Shown: piece after piece, positions 34,902-42,821 of the stretch | Numbering within the stretch: the stretch's first letter is position 1 | Layout: each line of letters opens with the position of its first letter | Assembly (NCBI GenBank): GCA_001653155.1 | Contig: BDEJ01000077.1 | Coordinates: 1 to 48,395, forward strand | Source of the DNA: Porphyromonadaceae bacterium H1 | GTDB lineage: Bacteria; Bacteroidota; Bacteroidia; Bacteroidales; Paludibacteraceae | Length of the DNA: 48,395 bases | Direction: 5' to 3' | Program-made: the position numbers and the translations under genes | Notes under the pieces: generated by a model | What the model saw: the letters and a program-made list of their open reading frames with translations, nothing else | Databases searched by the model: none | What the model was told of the DNA's origin: nothing

Positions 34902-35432
34902 TTATTCCTGTGCCTTTACTTTCCGGATGAGGATGCTTCGGTGAAGCCCATCGGGTCCGGGGTGTCCCAGATTGTAGTTGGTGTTGCTCCCGGTAAGGCT
35001 AATCCGCAGGCTGTTGTCTTTCGTTTCGTCGAGGCTGTCCCCTACGATAGGCGATTCGAGGTCTTCGGGGTCTTCGTGTCGCGCCGTTCGAAGCCATTTA
35101 ATACGTATGGACATATCGAAGATACCGGGTTCGAAAATGATGCTTCGTCCGGGCGTTAGGAGTCGGTAGTCGCGCCCTTCGAGAAGTCCTGCGCCTACCT
35201 CCAAATCGTAGTTCACCGTAATACTTTCTTCGAAGCGCGGAGCATTGATGTATATCTTGTATTCGGCAATGAACTCTTGGTCGGAATGGATTCGGCCGGC
35301 GTATTCCGGCTTGAGGGCTTCGAGCGAAATAAAAGGAGTATCGAAGAGTATGGCTTCGTCGCGGCAGGCCGTAGCGCTTATTGTCAGAACGATGGCCGGC
35401 AGTATGTGTCGTAGGAGGCTTCTTGCTTTCAT
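34902..35432 (-). CDS. Small lipoprotein of the SusC/D operon (DUF4843-like)
   Basis: A 176-residue lipoprotein with signal MKARSLLRHILPAIVLTI and lipobox ATAC, followed by RDEAILFD. The rest is beta-rich. The segment YDLEVGAGLLEGRDYRLL, then a hydrophobic strand and FDMSIRIKWLR, resembles the Calx-beta/DUF4843 type modules found next to SusD in many Bacteroidota loci. I cannot assign a ligand. It lies 12 bases after susD and is surely part of that operon. Confidence 0.6.
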   Translation of the reverse strand: MKARSLLRHILPAIVLTISATACRDEAILFDTPFISLEALKPEYAGRIHSDQEFIAEYKIYINAPRFEESITVNYDLEVGAGLLEGRDYRLLTPGRSIIFEPGIFDMSIRIKWLRTARHEDPEDLESPIVGDSLDETKDNSLRISLTGSNTNYNLGHPGPDGLHRSILIRKVKAQE

Positions 35433-35444
35433 CGGGCTGCAGTT

Positions 35445-36926
35445 TTAGTTGTTTACATCCGGATTCGGACTTATGTTCGGGTTAATTTGTATCTCACGCT
35501 CAGGTATGGGCAGCAAAAAACGGTTGTTGGGGTAGGGCAGGTAATGCACAGGCGAAGTTGTTTGAGGGCTTCGCCGCATGTCCTGTTTCCAACGCTTGAG
35601 ATCGAAAAGAAGGTGTCCTTCGAAGCAAAGTTCTTTCGTGCGTTCTTTCCGCAGTATGTTGCGGAGCTCATCGGAGCTGCCGTAGCTAAGCCTGAAACCG
35701 GCAGGGTCTTGCTGTAAGCCCCGCGCGAGAATTTGTATGAGGTCGGCTGCTGCTTGTGACTCTTGCTTCATGTTGAGGTAGGCCTCGGCACGATTAAGAT
35801 AGAGCTCCGAGAGCCGGAGGAGAATCGGATTGATGTGTTCGTCTTGAGGGTCTTGGTTGTCTTTAATGTTGAATTTCTCGGTGCTGAAATAGGTATTTCC
35901 GTCGGTATTGACTTCGAGCCTCATAAGTCCTGTAATGCGGATGTCGCCGGGATGTTCGCTAAGCAGGTCACTCAGAGTTTTATCCACCAAGGCAGGAGGG
36001 GGAAGGGCTTTGCCCTGCTGGTCTTCCCGCATGCTGAAGAGGCGGATCAGCAAGTTGTTTTCATTCTTCAATCCGTTAAGCCGGAAGATAACCTCTGTCT
36101 CTTTGTTGTTGAGATGGGTAAACATTCGTAAATAATCTTCTCCGTAGGCAAGTTTTGTGTTTTGTAAGGCACGGGTGGCATATGCAGCAGCCTTTTCCCA
36201 ATCCTCCATGTAAAGGTACACCCGGCAGAGCAGGGCCTGTACGGCTTGTTGTCCGGCGTAATACTTGCTTGTGGAGCTTCGTCCCTCAAGGAGTTTGTCC
36301 GCTTCGTGCAAGTCGGCTACTATCTGCTCGTAGACCTCTTTAACACTGTTGCGGGGCAACTTGTCGCTGGGGCCGAGGTTTCGGGTAACGATGATGACCC
36401 CCGGATGCGAAGCGTCGGGACTGTAGTTGTAGGCTTGAGCGTAGAAATTGCAAAGAGCAAAGTGGCAGAAAGCTCGAAGGAAGAGAGCCTCTCCCTTTAT
36501 TCCTTCCAACTCGCTCTGCCGCTCCGGGTATTTTTGAATCAGAGCGGGTTGATGTGCGATGACTTGATTGATGTTGGCGATAATCTCGTACAGAAAACCC
36601 CAGTAACCGTTTTGGTTGAGCACCGGTTCGTAGTCGTATATCTGTTTGGTCCTGTCACTAATGGCTGAGTTGTGGTTAAGTATGATGGTGTTGGCTGCGA
36701 GGTCGGCAAAGACGTAACACTCCGAGCTGTAGAGTTCGTACATCTTATAGTACATACCTGATCGGGCCGTACGCATGCCTTCTATGGTAGAAAAGGCCAG
36801 AGAGGTATAGGTCTTGCCTACCGGGACTACATTGAGAAAGTTATCACAAGCCGTTAGGCACAGCAAGCTGATGAGGGTAGCAATAAAAGGCTTTCGCATC
36901 TTCTGTGTGGCCGGTTTTGTATTCAT
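35445..36926 (-). CDS. susD: SusD/RagB-family nutrient-binding lipoprotein
   Basis: A 493-residue surface lipoprotein. Signal peptide RKPFIATLISLLCLTAC with the acylated Cys followed by DNFLNVVPVGKT, the family start. TPR-type helices are present (GIKGEALFLRAFCHFAL, typical SusD motif, near 145-160; ILLRLSELYLNRAEAYLN near 370-387; LRKERTKELCFEGHLLFDLKRW near 430-450). The C-terminus keeps the family end YPNNRFLLPIPEREIQINPNI. It caps the SusC barrel and delivers a glycan or peptide. Two starts are possible, 36926 and an ATG nine codons later with a more regular signal peptide. It begins 5 bases after susC. Confidence 0.93.
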   Translation of the reverse strand: MNTKPATQKMRKPFIATLISLLCLTACDNFLNVVPVGKTYTSLAFSTIEGMRTARSGMYYKMYELYSSECYVFADLAANTIILNHNSAISDRTKQIYDYEPVLNQNGYWGFLYEIIANINQVIAHQPALIQKYPERQSELEGIKGEALFLRAFCHFALCNFYAQAYNYSPDASHPGVIIVTRNLGPSDKLPRNSVKEVYEQIVADLHEADKLLEGRSSTSKYYAGQQAVQALLCRVYLYMEDWEKAAAYATRALQNTKLAYGEDYLRMFTHLNNKETEVIFRLNGLKNENNLLIRLFSMREDQQGKALPPPALVDKTLSDLLSEHPGDIRITGLMRLEVNTDGNTYFSTEKFNIKDNQDPQDEHINPILLRLSELYLNRAEAYLNMKQESQAAADLIQILARGLQQDPAGFRLSYGSSDELRNILRKERTKELCFEGHLLFDLKRWKQDMRRSPQTTSPVHYLPYPNNRFLLPIPEREIQINPNISPNPDVNN

Positions 36927-36931
36927 ATCGT

Positions 36932-39900
36932 TTAGAATGATAGGTTAAGAGAAAGAGAGTAGCCGGTTTCGAGAGGGAAGCCACTAATCGATTGACGGTA
37001 TGAGTTACGTCCTGCACGGTCGTAGGGTGTGAATACGGCGATGTTGTCCACTATCAAGGAGGCCTGCGCCTGTCGGAGGCCGATGTGTTTTACGATCTCT
37101 TTGGGCAAATCATAACTCAGTGCTATATTTTTAATCTTCAGGTGTGTGCTGCTGAACAGATAGCGTGTGGAGTGCATCCCCGACTTGGTGGAGATGCCCC
37201 AGTAAGGACGAGGCGAAAGGGCTAAGTCGCCCGGCTGTTGCCAGCGGTCAAGCTGGTTTACCGACTGGTTGCTGTTCATGATGCTGTATCCGTCGCTGCT
37301 GTAGCGGCTGCTGAAGGAACTGAAGCTGTATCCGCCTATCACAAAGGTCATGAAAACCGAGAGGTTCAGGTTACGGTAGCTGAGTCTGTTGTTGAATCCT
37401 CCTGTCAGTAAGGGTGCTGTGGAACGGTAGGGTACAGCGTTGTTGATATCGTAAGTATTGGTAATATTGCCGCGTGCATCGTACCACAGGGCTTCACCGT
37501 TCCGCGGATTGACGCCTGCCCAGCGTACGACGTTAAGGGTATTCTTATCATGCCCTTCACGCCACACAATATTCGTACTTCCCAGTCGAGGGGCATTGAG
37601 TTTGAGTATGATGTTATTCGTATGAGAGAGGTTCAGCGATGAGGTCCACAGGAGGGACTTCGTTTTTATGTTCTGCGACTCGATGTTTAACTCCAAACCC
37701 CGGTTGCTTAAGCTGCCTATGTTGCTGTCTACCGACGTGTTGCCCGTGGCTAAGGATACCCCCGTCTTATTAATTAAATCCTTTGTTACCTTATCGTAGG
37801 CCTCGAATTCTATGTCGATCCGGTCCAGCAAGCGTAGGCTGATGCCCAGATTGGCGATATAAGAACTTTCCCAGCTTAACTCCTTGTTGCTAATGCTCTC
37901 CATGGTCGAGGCAGGACGTCCATCGTAGGTCTTGCCGTAAGCGTAGAGTCCCCGGGCATGCAGCCTTCCTACTCGCGAGTTCCCAGCATTACCGTAGGAG
38001 GCTTTCAGTTTGAGAAGTTTCACGCTTTCGCTCCTGAAAAAGGCTTCGTTGTGTATATTCCAGGAAGCTCCGAGGGACCAGAATTGTGCCCAGTGGACGT
38101 GTTCCCCAAAATCCGAGCTACCGTCCCTTCGGGTGCTCGCTGCTATGTAGTAACGCTTGTTGTAATTATAAGAGGCTTGCCCGAAGAAGGAGGCTTTCCG
38201 TGTGAGGTTAAAAGAACTTGAACTCCATCGATTAACGGCTTGCGAGACCTCGCGTATGTGATCGTTGGCAAAGGTATTGCCTTGTGCCAAGGTAGAGGTC
38301 GTTTCGCGCGACTGAGCCTCGAAACCTGCGAGAGCACTCACATTATGTTGCCCCCAGTTGCGATTGAAGTTAAGACGTTGTACACTGTTCCAGCTGAAGA
38401 AAACCGGACTGTTGCGGTAGGCATAACCTAATAGTTCTTCTCCATTCCGGCCCGACCAATTGCTCATGGCTCGATACTCGCTTTCATAGATGCTTTGGTA
38501 ATCCACTCCCAATTCCGAATTAAAGGTCATGCCTTGCCAGAGCTCTATTTGAAGCCCGATGTTGCTGTTGTTAGCAAAGCCGCGTTGGTAATGTTCGTTT
38601 TCCTCACGTCGGGCTATAGAGTTCAGAAATTTTTCCCGCTTGAGAGCCGGCTTTCCCTCCGAATCCTGTATATAGATGTGGTTATAGAGGCGCAAATTTC
38701 CTTCTGCATCGTAGAGGGAGACGATGGGCAGATAGCTGAGGTAGTCCTGTCCGGGCGAGAAGATATTGTTTCGGTTGAGCGAGGAAGCTATCCGCAGGCT
38801 GAGACGTACCCGTTTGTGCAGGCGCATGTCGCTGTTAATACGCAACGAGGCCCGTTGCTGCCGGTTACCGCGCAGGCTATTGTCCTTATCGAAATAAGCA
38901 AAGGATATGTAATTACGTTGCGCCTCGTTACCTCCCGAATAAGAAAGGGCGGCTTGTGTTTGGAAACCGGTCTGGAAGAAATGTTCGTACCAGTCGGTTT
39001 GTGTTGTTGTGTAGGTATTTCCTGCATTATCTTGAAAAGGGAAAAAGCGCATTGTGGGGTCGGTAGTAGCAAAGCGGTTGCGGTAGCTCTCGCGGGCCAA
39101 AGTCAGGTATTCTGAAGCATCGAGGGTGCGGAAGGCCAAGCTGCCGTTAATTTGCGTTATACCCATTGTGAGCGAGGCTGTAAAGGAGGGTCTGATGCTC
39201 CGTCCGCGTTTGGTTGTAACCAGAATTACTCCGTTGGAACCATCTGCGCCGTAGATGGATACCGAGGCGGCATCTTTCAGTACGGTAATGCTTTCGATAT
39301 CTTCGGGGTTGAGGTAAGATAAGGGACTGATCGTAGCATTGGCTCCGGGTACCTGGTTGGTTCGGTCGCCCGTGTAGATACGCACCCCATCCACAATCCA
39401 GAGGGGTTCGAGAGCGGCCGTGAGCGAACCTTCGCCCCGTACGCGGGTTTTGTAGCGCGAGTGAACCGTAGCCTCACTGTCCGAATTGGGACTTACCGTC
39501 ATGCCCGGTACGAGACCTTCCAGCATATTGTCGATCCGGGCAGGCGGCAATTTTTCCAACTGTTTGGCTTCCACCTGAAAGGCACTACCCACCATATCGG
39601 AGCGTTTTTGTGCCAATCCGTAACCTCCTTCCACAACCACCTCGCGGAGCTGTCCGTCGGTTTTTTGCAGGCGGAGATCCATAAAGTTACTTACCGCTGC
39701 TTCCAGGGTTTTAAAACCCAGATAAGAGAGGCGCAGGCGTTGTTTTGTGTCATCCGGTACCCGCAGGCTGAAGCGTCCTTCCGCGTCGGTAATCGTACCC
39801 GTATTAGAACTGCCTCCCAGCAGTACCGATACGCCGGGAAGCGGCTGCCCCTCTTCGTCGACCACACGCCCGCTAACATTTTTATAGGAGCTATTGCCTC

Positions 39901-40015
39901 GCTGCTGCTGGACTACTCCGGAGGGCCCTGGAGTCTGTCCCGAAAGAGAACTTGTGTTAAAGGCTATCAAACAAGCCAGAACTGTAGGAAAAAGGCCTTG
40001 TAGTTTACACGTCAT
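36932..40015 (-). CDS. susC: SusC/RagA-family TonB-linked outer-membrane transporter
   Basis: A 1,027-residue TonB-dependent transporter that imports the ligand held by SusD. Signal peptide (about 1-26). A carboxypeptidase-D regulatory-like domain follows at about 47-120 (VSGRVVDEEGQPLPGVSVLL, TGTITDAEGRFSL), then a plug with VVVEGGYGLAQKRSDMVG, LWIVDGVRI, ESITVLKDAASVSIYGADGS and NGVILVTTKRG, then a large 22-stranded barrel ending YSLSLNLSF with terminal Phe. There is no N-terminal STN signalling domain, so it does not itself signal to an anti-sigma factor. No glycoside hydrolase or peptidase gene accompanies it, so the substrate is unknown. Confidence 0.95.
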   Translation of the reverse strand: MTCKLQGLFPTVLACLIAFNTSSLSGQTPGPSGVVQQQRGNSSYKNVSGRVVDEEGQPLPGVSVLLGGSSNTGTITDAEGRFSLRVPDDTKQRLRLSYLGFKTLEAAVSNFMDLRLQKTDGQLREVVVEGGYGLAQKRSDMVGSAFQVEAKQLEKLPPARIDNMLEGLVPGMTVSPNSDSEATVHSRYKTRVRGEGSLTAALEPLWIVDGVRIYTGDRTNQVPGANATISPLSYLNPEDIESITVLKDAASVSIYGADGSNGVILVTTKRGRSIRPSFTASLTMGITQINGSLAFRTLDASEYLTLARESYRNRFATTDPTMRFFPFQDNAGNTYTTTQTDWYEHFFQTGFQTQAALSYSGGNEAQRNYISFAYFDKDNSLRGNRQQRASLRINSDMRLHKRVRLSLRIASSLNRNNIFSPGQDYLSYLPIVSLYDAEGNLRLYNHIYIQDSEGKPALKREKFLNSIARREENEHYQRGFANNSNIGLQIELWQGMTFNSELGVDYQSIYESEYRAMSNWSGRNGEELLGYAYRNSPVFFSWNSVQRLNFNRNWGQHNVSALAGFEAQSRETTSTLAQGNTFANDHIREVSQAVNRWSSSSFNLTRKASFFGQASYNYNKRYYIAASTRRDGSSDFGEHVHWAQFWSLGASWNIHNEAFFRSESVKLLKLKASYGNAGNSRVGRLHARGLYAYGKTYDGRPASTMESISNKELSWESSYIANLGISLRLLDRIDIEFEAYDKVTKDLINKTGVSLATGNTSVDSNIGSLSNRGLELNIESQNIKTKSLLWTSSLNLSHTNNIILKLNAPRLGSTNIVWREGHDKNTLNVVRWAGVNPRNGEALWYDARGNITNTYDINNAVPYRSTAPLLTGGFNNRLSYRNLNLSVFMTFVIGGYSFSSFSSRYSSDGYSIMNSNQSVNQLDRWQQPGDLALSPRPYWGISTKSGMHSTRYLFSSTHLKIKNIALSYDLPKEIVKHIGLRQAQASLIVDNIAVFTPYDRAGRNSYRQSISGFPLETGYSLSLNLSF

Positions 40016-40071
40016 AGGCTACGTTTTTTGTGTGGGTTATATAGTCTCCGTATCCATCTTTTTTTCGCTGC

Positions 40072-40079
40072 CAAAGATA
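40072..40079 (-). promoter_or_regulatory. -7 element (TATCTTTG) before susC operon
   Basis: A TAnnTTTG match 57 bases before the susC ATG, leftward; no TTG at the right distance, which may indicate need for an activator. Confidence 0.4.
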
Positions 40080-40254
40080 GGAAAAAGCCTGTATATCCTT
40101 TGACGGTAGTATTTGCTCAGACTATCCTTGCTGCTATTCTCTCCTCCGGCTTTTGAACATCCAATCCTTGGCCTGTTAGGCTGCAAAGGCCTTTTGATAG
40201 AGAGAAAGTCTTATTTGAATATGCGTTAAAAAAACATAATTGTATTTGTCGAGC

Positions 40255-40285
40255 TTGCCCTGCTCTATCGGATGTGCTATTTTTG
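40255..40285 (+). promoter_or_regulatory. Orphan promoter of candidate small RNA
   Basis: TTG (40255-40257), 20 bases, TATTTTTG (40278-40285): a full match to the Bacteroidota consensus. No rightward protein gene follows before ddl, 1.5 kb away. Confidence 0.55.
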
Positions 40286-40290
40286 AAGTG

Positions 40291-40412
40291 CATTAATCTA
40301 CCTACGGTTTTTTAGGAGCTGTTAGTGCTTAGTAGTTAGGGCTCATTCGAGTAAAATTTTTAAATGAGAAATGAAGCGAAACCCTACGGCGTGATGCCGT
40401 GGGGTTTTTGTT
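40291..40412 (+). ncRNA. Candidate small RNA of about 120 nt
   Basis: Defined by a consensus promoter ending at 40285 and a strong intrinsic terminator at 40379-40409. Just before the terminator a hairpin can be drawn with arms CTCATT and AATGAG around an A/T-rich loop (about 40342-40368). There is no reading frame of note. It does not match a known RNA family that I can recall with confidence; a 6S-like or regulatory RNA cannot be told apart by eye. Confidence 0.4.
40379..40409 (+). terminator. Intrinsic terminator of candidate small RNA
   Basis: A 12-bp stem, left arm AAACCCTACGGC and right arm GCCGTGGGGTTT (one T-G pair), loop GTGAT, followed by T residues. Confidence 0.85.
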
Positions 40413-40496
40413 ATTCCTCCTCTTGAGATGTTTTACATTTGAAGGCTGCCGGAAGTACCCTCATAGGTTTAAACTATGTCAAAATAAATTCGGATG

Positions 40497-40528
40497 TTTG
40501 GCTCAAAGCTAAAAAAGACTTAACTTTG
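40497..40528 (+). promoter_or_regulatory. Second orphan promoter
   Basis: TTTG (40497-40500), 20 bases, TAACTTTG (40521-40528). The transcript would begin near 40535 and cross the 23-nt repeats. No coding sequence follows. Confidence 0.5.
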
Positions 40529-40707
40529 GAATACTTGGATAGTATTTCCCTTATTCGATTTAACTTCTTCTTATCCCTTCTCTAAGAGGTTTTGTCCTTT
40601 TTCATTAGGACAATCATGATTTTCCAGCTTTGCTGCATGATGTAGCGGAGCCGGTTTTCATGTCTTCTTCACTCTTCAGCTTCCTGCTACAAGTCTTATC
40701 CGGCTGT

Positions 40708-40799
40708 CATTCAGTATAAGAAGTGTCAGCCTCTCGGTATAGGAAGCGCCAGGGATTCAAAATAAAGACTATCTACCGCTTAGCCTAAGAAGTGGTAGG
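40708..40799. repeat. Four degenerate 23-nt tandem repeats
   Basis: Units at 40708, 40731, 40754 and 40777 align without gaps. The shared core is T(A/G)NNATAAGAAGTG-like: TATAAGAAGTG, TATAGGAAGCG, AATAAAGACTA, CCTAAGAAGTG. Units 1 and 4 each lie within short inverted repeats (CTACC with GGTAG in unit 4; GGCTG with CAGCC around unit 1). The period of 23 is not a multiple of three, so this is not a coding repeat. Confidence 0.5.
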
Positions 40800-40833
40800 C
40801 ACATGAAGTGCTGTAAGCTTGCCTCAGGTGGCT

Positions 40834-40876
40834 TAAAAAGGCGGCCGGCTCTACTCTCGCGAGCAAAGCCGGCCTT
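40834..40876 (-). terminator. Intrinsic terminator of HU-like gene
   Basis: Reading leftward, arms GGCCGGCT and AGCCGGCC with an inner CTCGCGAG palindrome, followed by GCCTTTTT. Placed 40 bases after the stop codon at 40916. Confidence 0.75.
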
Positions 40877-40915
40877 AGTCTCATCATAGCTAACTAAACA
40901 ATTTAAATTTATGGC

Positions 40916-41629
40916 TTATAGTACTGTAAGTAATAAATCCGCAATAACACTGCGGGGTTGCGACAGGTTCACACCGTGGCTGCTAAATTGAGTTGTAATT
41001 TTAAGCTCGTAAGTACCGCTTGCAAGGCTACCGGGCAATAATAGAAGCAGGCGCGAGGGGTCGTTGATTACGATGTCTCCGGGCTGAAGTTTGCTTGTAT
41101 TGTTGTTCTCCAGATTACGGAGGTATATTCCGTTACTGGGGTCGGTGCCGGCAATGCGGATGCGGCTACCTCGTATTTCGATATTACGTCCGGGTGTTAT
41201 TTTGCCTTCGGTATCGCCTGTAGTGATATCGGTGATGGAGTATATGGCGACAGGGTCGCGCTGTTCTCCCAAAATACGTACAGAGGTTTTACTGAGAGCC
41301 TTGCGAAGCTCCTCTCCTTGGCTGACGGAAGCATAGAGGCTATGTTTTTGAGGGTCCCAGCGGTTGTCGGTAAAAGTGCCTTTAATTGTAGGGCGCAGGT
41401 GAAGAATCCCGGTGTTGATATTATAACCCTGTAGTAGCATGTCAATGGTTTTCCGGTTGAAGCGACTGATGATATTCAGTGCTGTCTCGGGCTTGATCTC
41501 CATGCCTTCCTGCTGCATGGCTTCGATGATGTCTTTTACGTCGATGCTGCCTTGAAGTTGGATGACTGCAATATAGTCTTGCTTGTCGGTAAGGGTGTTG
41601 GGCCGTAGCCACGCATTTAAGTTGCTCAT
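40916..41629 (-). CDS. HU-like DNA-binding protein with C-terminal DUF4469 Ig-like domain
   Basis: A 237-residue protein of a Bacteroidota-specific group. The N-terminal part (about 1-125) has the extended HU/IHF fold (NAWLRPNTLTDKQDYIAVIQ, then IIEAMQQEGMEIKPETALNII). The C-terminal DUF4469 part (about 135-237) carries ITPGRNIEIRGSRIRIAGTD and a terminal strand set. These proteins are presumed nucleoid-associated, but a DNA target is not known. It has its own promoter with both boxes and its own terminator. A perfect inverted repeat spans the -33 box, which suggests control by a repressor or autoregulation. Confidence 0.85.
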   Translation of the reverse strand: MSNLNAWLRPNTLTDKQDYIAVIQLQGSIDVKDIIEAMQQEGMEIKPETALNIISRFNRKTIDMLLQGYNINTGILHLRPTIKGTFTDNRWDPQKHSLYASVSQGEELRKALSKTSVRILGEQRDPVAIYSITDITTGDTEGKITPGRNIEIRGSRIRIAGTDPSNGIYLRNLENNNTSKLQPGDIVINDPSRLLLLLPGSLASGTYELKITTQFSSHGVNLSQPRSVIADLLLTVL

Positions 41630-41674
41630 AGTATTGTAGAAGTTAGTGGTTAAGTAAATCGGTTATTTGCACTT

Positions 41675-41706
41675 CAAATTTATAGTATTTGGAACTTTGT
41701 TCCAAA
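41675..41706 (-). promoter_or_regulatory. Promoter of HU-like gene
   Basis: Leftward TTTG (41706-41703), 20 bases, TAAATTTG (41682-41675): full consensus, 46 bases before the start codon. Confidence 0.6.
41688..41706. repeat. Perfect inverted repeat over the HU-like -33 box
   Basis: Arms TTTGGAAC (41688-41695) and GTTCCAAA (41699-41706) with a 3-base spacer TTT. Its right arm contains the complete -33 box, so a protein bound here would block the promoter. Confidence 0.7.
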
Positions 41707-41788
41707 TTTTTTATGTTAAAGATTGTTTATGCTCGCTTCTTTTGCTTTGCGGAGAGAGTGAGGGACTTTATTTCTGTCATTTTTTGAC

Positions 41789-41796
41789 TACTTTTG
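41789..41796 (+). promoter_or_regulatory. -7 element (TACTTTTG) before ddl
   Basis: A TAnnTTTG match 30 bases before the ddl ATG; no clear TTG upstream. Confidence 0.4.
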
Positions 41797-41826
41797 CGAA
41801 GCTTTAATTATGGATAAGTATTGGAG

Positions 41827-42807
41827 ATGAAGAGACGCGAGATAGCTGTTGTGGCGGGTGGTAACTCGTCGGAGTATGAAGTATCGCTCCGCAGTGGGGT
41901 GGGTATCGTCGAATGGATTGACCGGGAGCGTTACCGTCCTTGGTTAGTACTGATGCGAGCTAAGTTTTGGGAGGTTTTGCTACCCGACGGGTCGCGTCGA
42001 GCGGTGGATAAAGGCAGTTTTTCTTTTGAAGCGGATGAGGGGCTTATCCGCTTCGATCTGGCCTATATCACCATACACGGGACACCGGGCGAGAACGGCT
42101 TGTTGCAAGGTTACTTTGAGCTGATGGGCATTCCATATACCGGTTGTGGAGTTTTAGCTTCGGCTCTGAGCTTTAATAAGTTTACTTGTAATACTTACCT
42201 CCGTGCTTTTGGGGTACAAGTAGCCGAATCGCTGGCTTTGCGCCGCGGGCAAACAATAGGACCCGATGAGGTGGCTGCCCGTGTCGGTTTCCCTTGCTTT
42301 GTCAAACCAAACGTAGGAGGAAGTAGTTTTGGTGTCAGTAAGGTAAGCCATGCTGAGGATTTGCAACAAGCTATCGAAAGGGCTTTTGCCGAAGGAGAAG
42401 AGGTTATTATCGAAGCCTTTGTATCCGGTCGGGAACTTACCTGCGGCATTTTCCACGCCAAGGGACGGAATACTCTCCTTCCGATTACGGAGGTACGGAG
42501 CCACAATGAGTTTTTTGACTACCGTGCCAAGTATCATGGCGAAGTGGAGGAAATAACCCCTGCTCCTATCGACGAATCGCTAAAACTGCGCATACACAGC
42601 CTCACAGAGGCTATATACAGTATATTAGGATGTCGCGGTATCGTCCGAGCCGATTACATACTCGCTCCTTCCGGCAGTATTACCCTCCTCGAAGTCAACA
42701 CGACACCCGGTATGACTCCTACCAGCTTTATTCCTCAGCAAGTAGCCGCTGCGGGGCTTAGCATGACGGAGGTCCTCACAGAGCTTATCGAAGAAGTGAA
42801 CAACTAA
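41827..42807 (+). CDS. ddl: D-alanine--D-alanine ligase
   Basis: A 326-residue ATP-grasp enzyme making D-Ala-D-Ala for the MurF reaction. Motifs: IAVVAGGNSSEYEVSLRSG (about 5-23), HGTPGENGLLQGYFE (catalytic loop region), FVKPNVGGSSFGVSK (ATP-binding), and LLEVNTTPGMTPTSF near 285-299 (metal and substrate binding). A TTG two codons upstream is possible, but the ATG at 41827 is preferred. Substrate D-Ala would come from the racemase half of the fusion at 4580. The polyprenyl synthase gene follows after 14 bases. Confidence 0.95.
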   Translation: MKRREIAVVAGGNSSEYEVSLRSGVGIVEWIDRERYRPWLVLMRAKFWEVLLPDGSRRAVDKGSFSFEADEGLIRFDLAYITIHGTPGENGLLQGYFELMGIPYTGCGVLASALSFNKFTCNTYLRAFGVQVAESLALRRGQTIGPDEVAARVGFPCFVKPNVGGSSFGVSKVSHAEDLQQAIERAFAEGEEVIIEAFVSGRELTCGIFHAKGRNTLLPITEVRSHNEFFDYRAKYHGEVEEITPAPIDESLKLRIHSLTEAIYSILGCRGIVRADYILAPSGSITLLEVNTTPGMTPTSFIPQQVAAAGLSMTEVLTELIEEVNN

Positions 42808-42821
42808 TATTTTCCTGAAGT

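Larger units (their letters stand above)
40080..40915. other. Gene-free region with orphan promoters and RNA-like elements
   Basis: No coding frame is convincing on either strand. The region holds two rightward promoters (40255-40285, 40497-40528), a strong rightward terminator (40379-40409), four degenerate 23-nt tandem repeats (40708-40799), and the leftward terminator of the HU-like gene (40834-40876). I interpret it as non-coding RNA territory. Confidence 0.5.

Noticed and set aside
40708-40822. Possible CRISPR array
   Set aside because: The units are adjacent with no unique spacers and are only partly similar; no cas gene is near.
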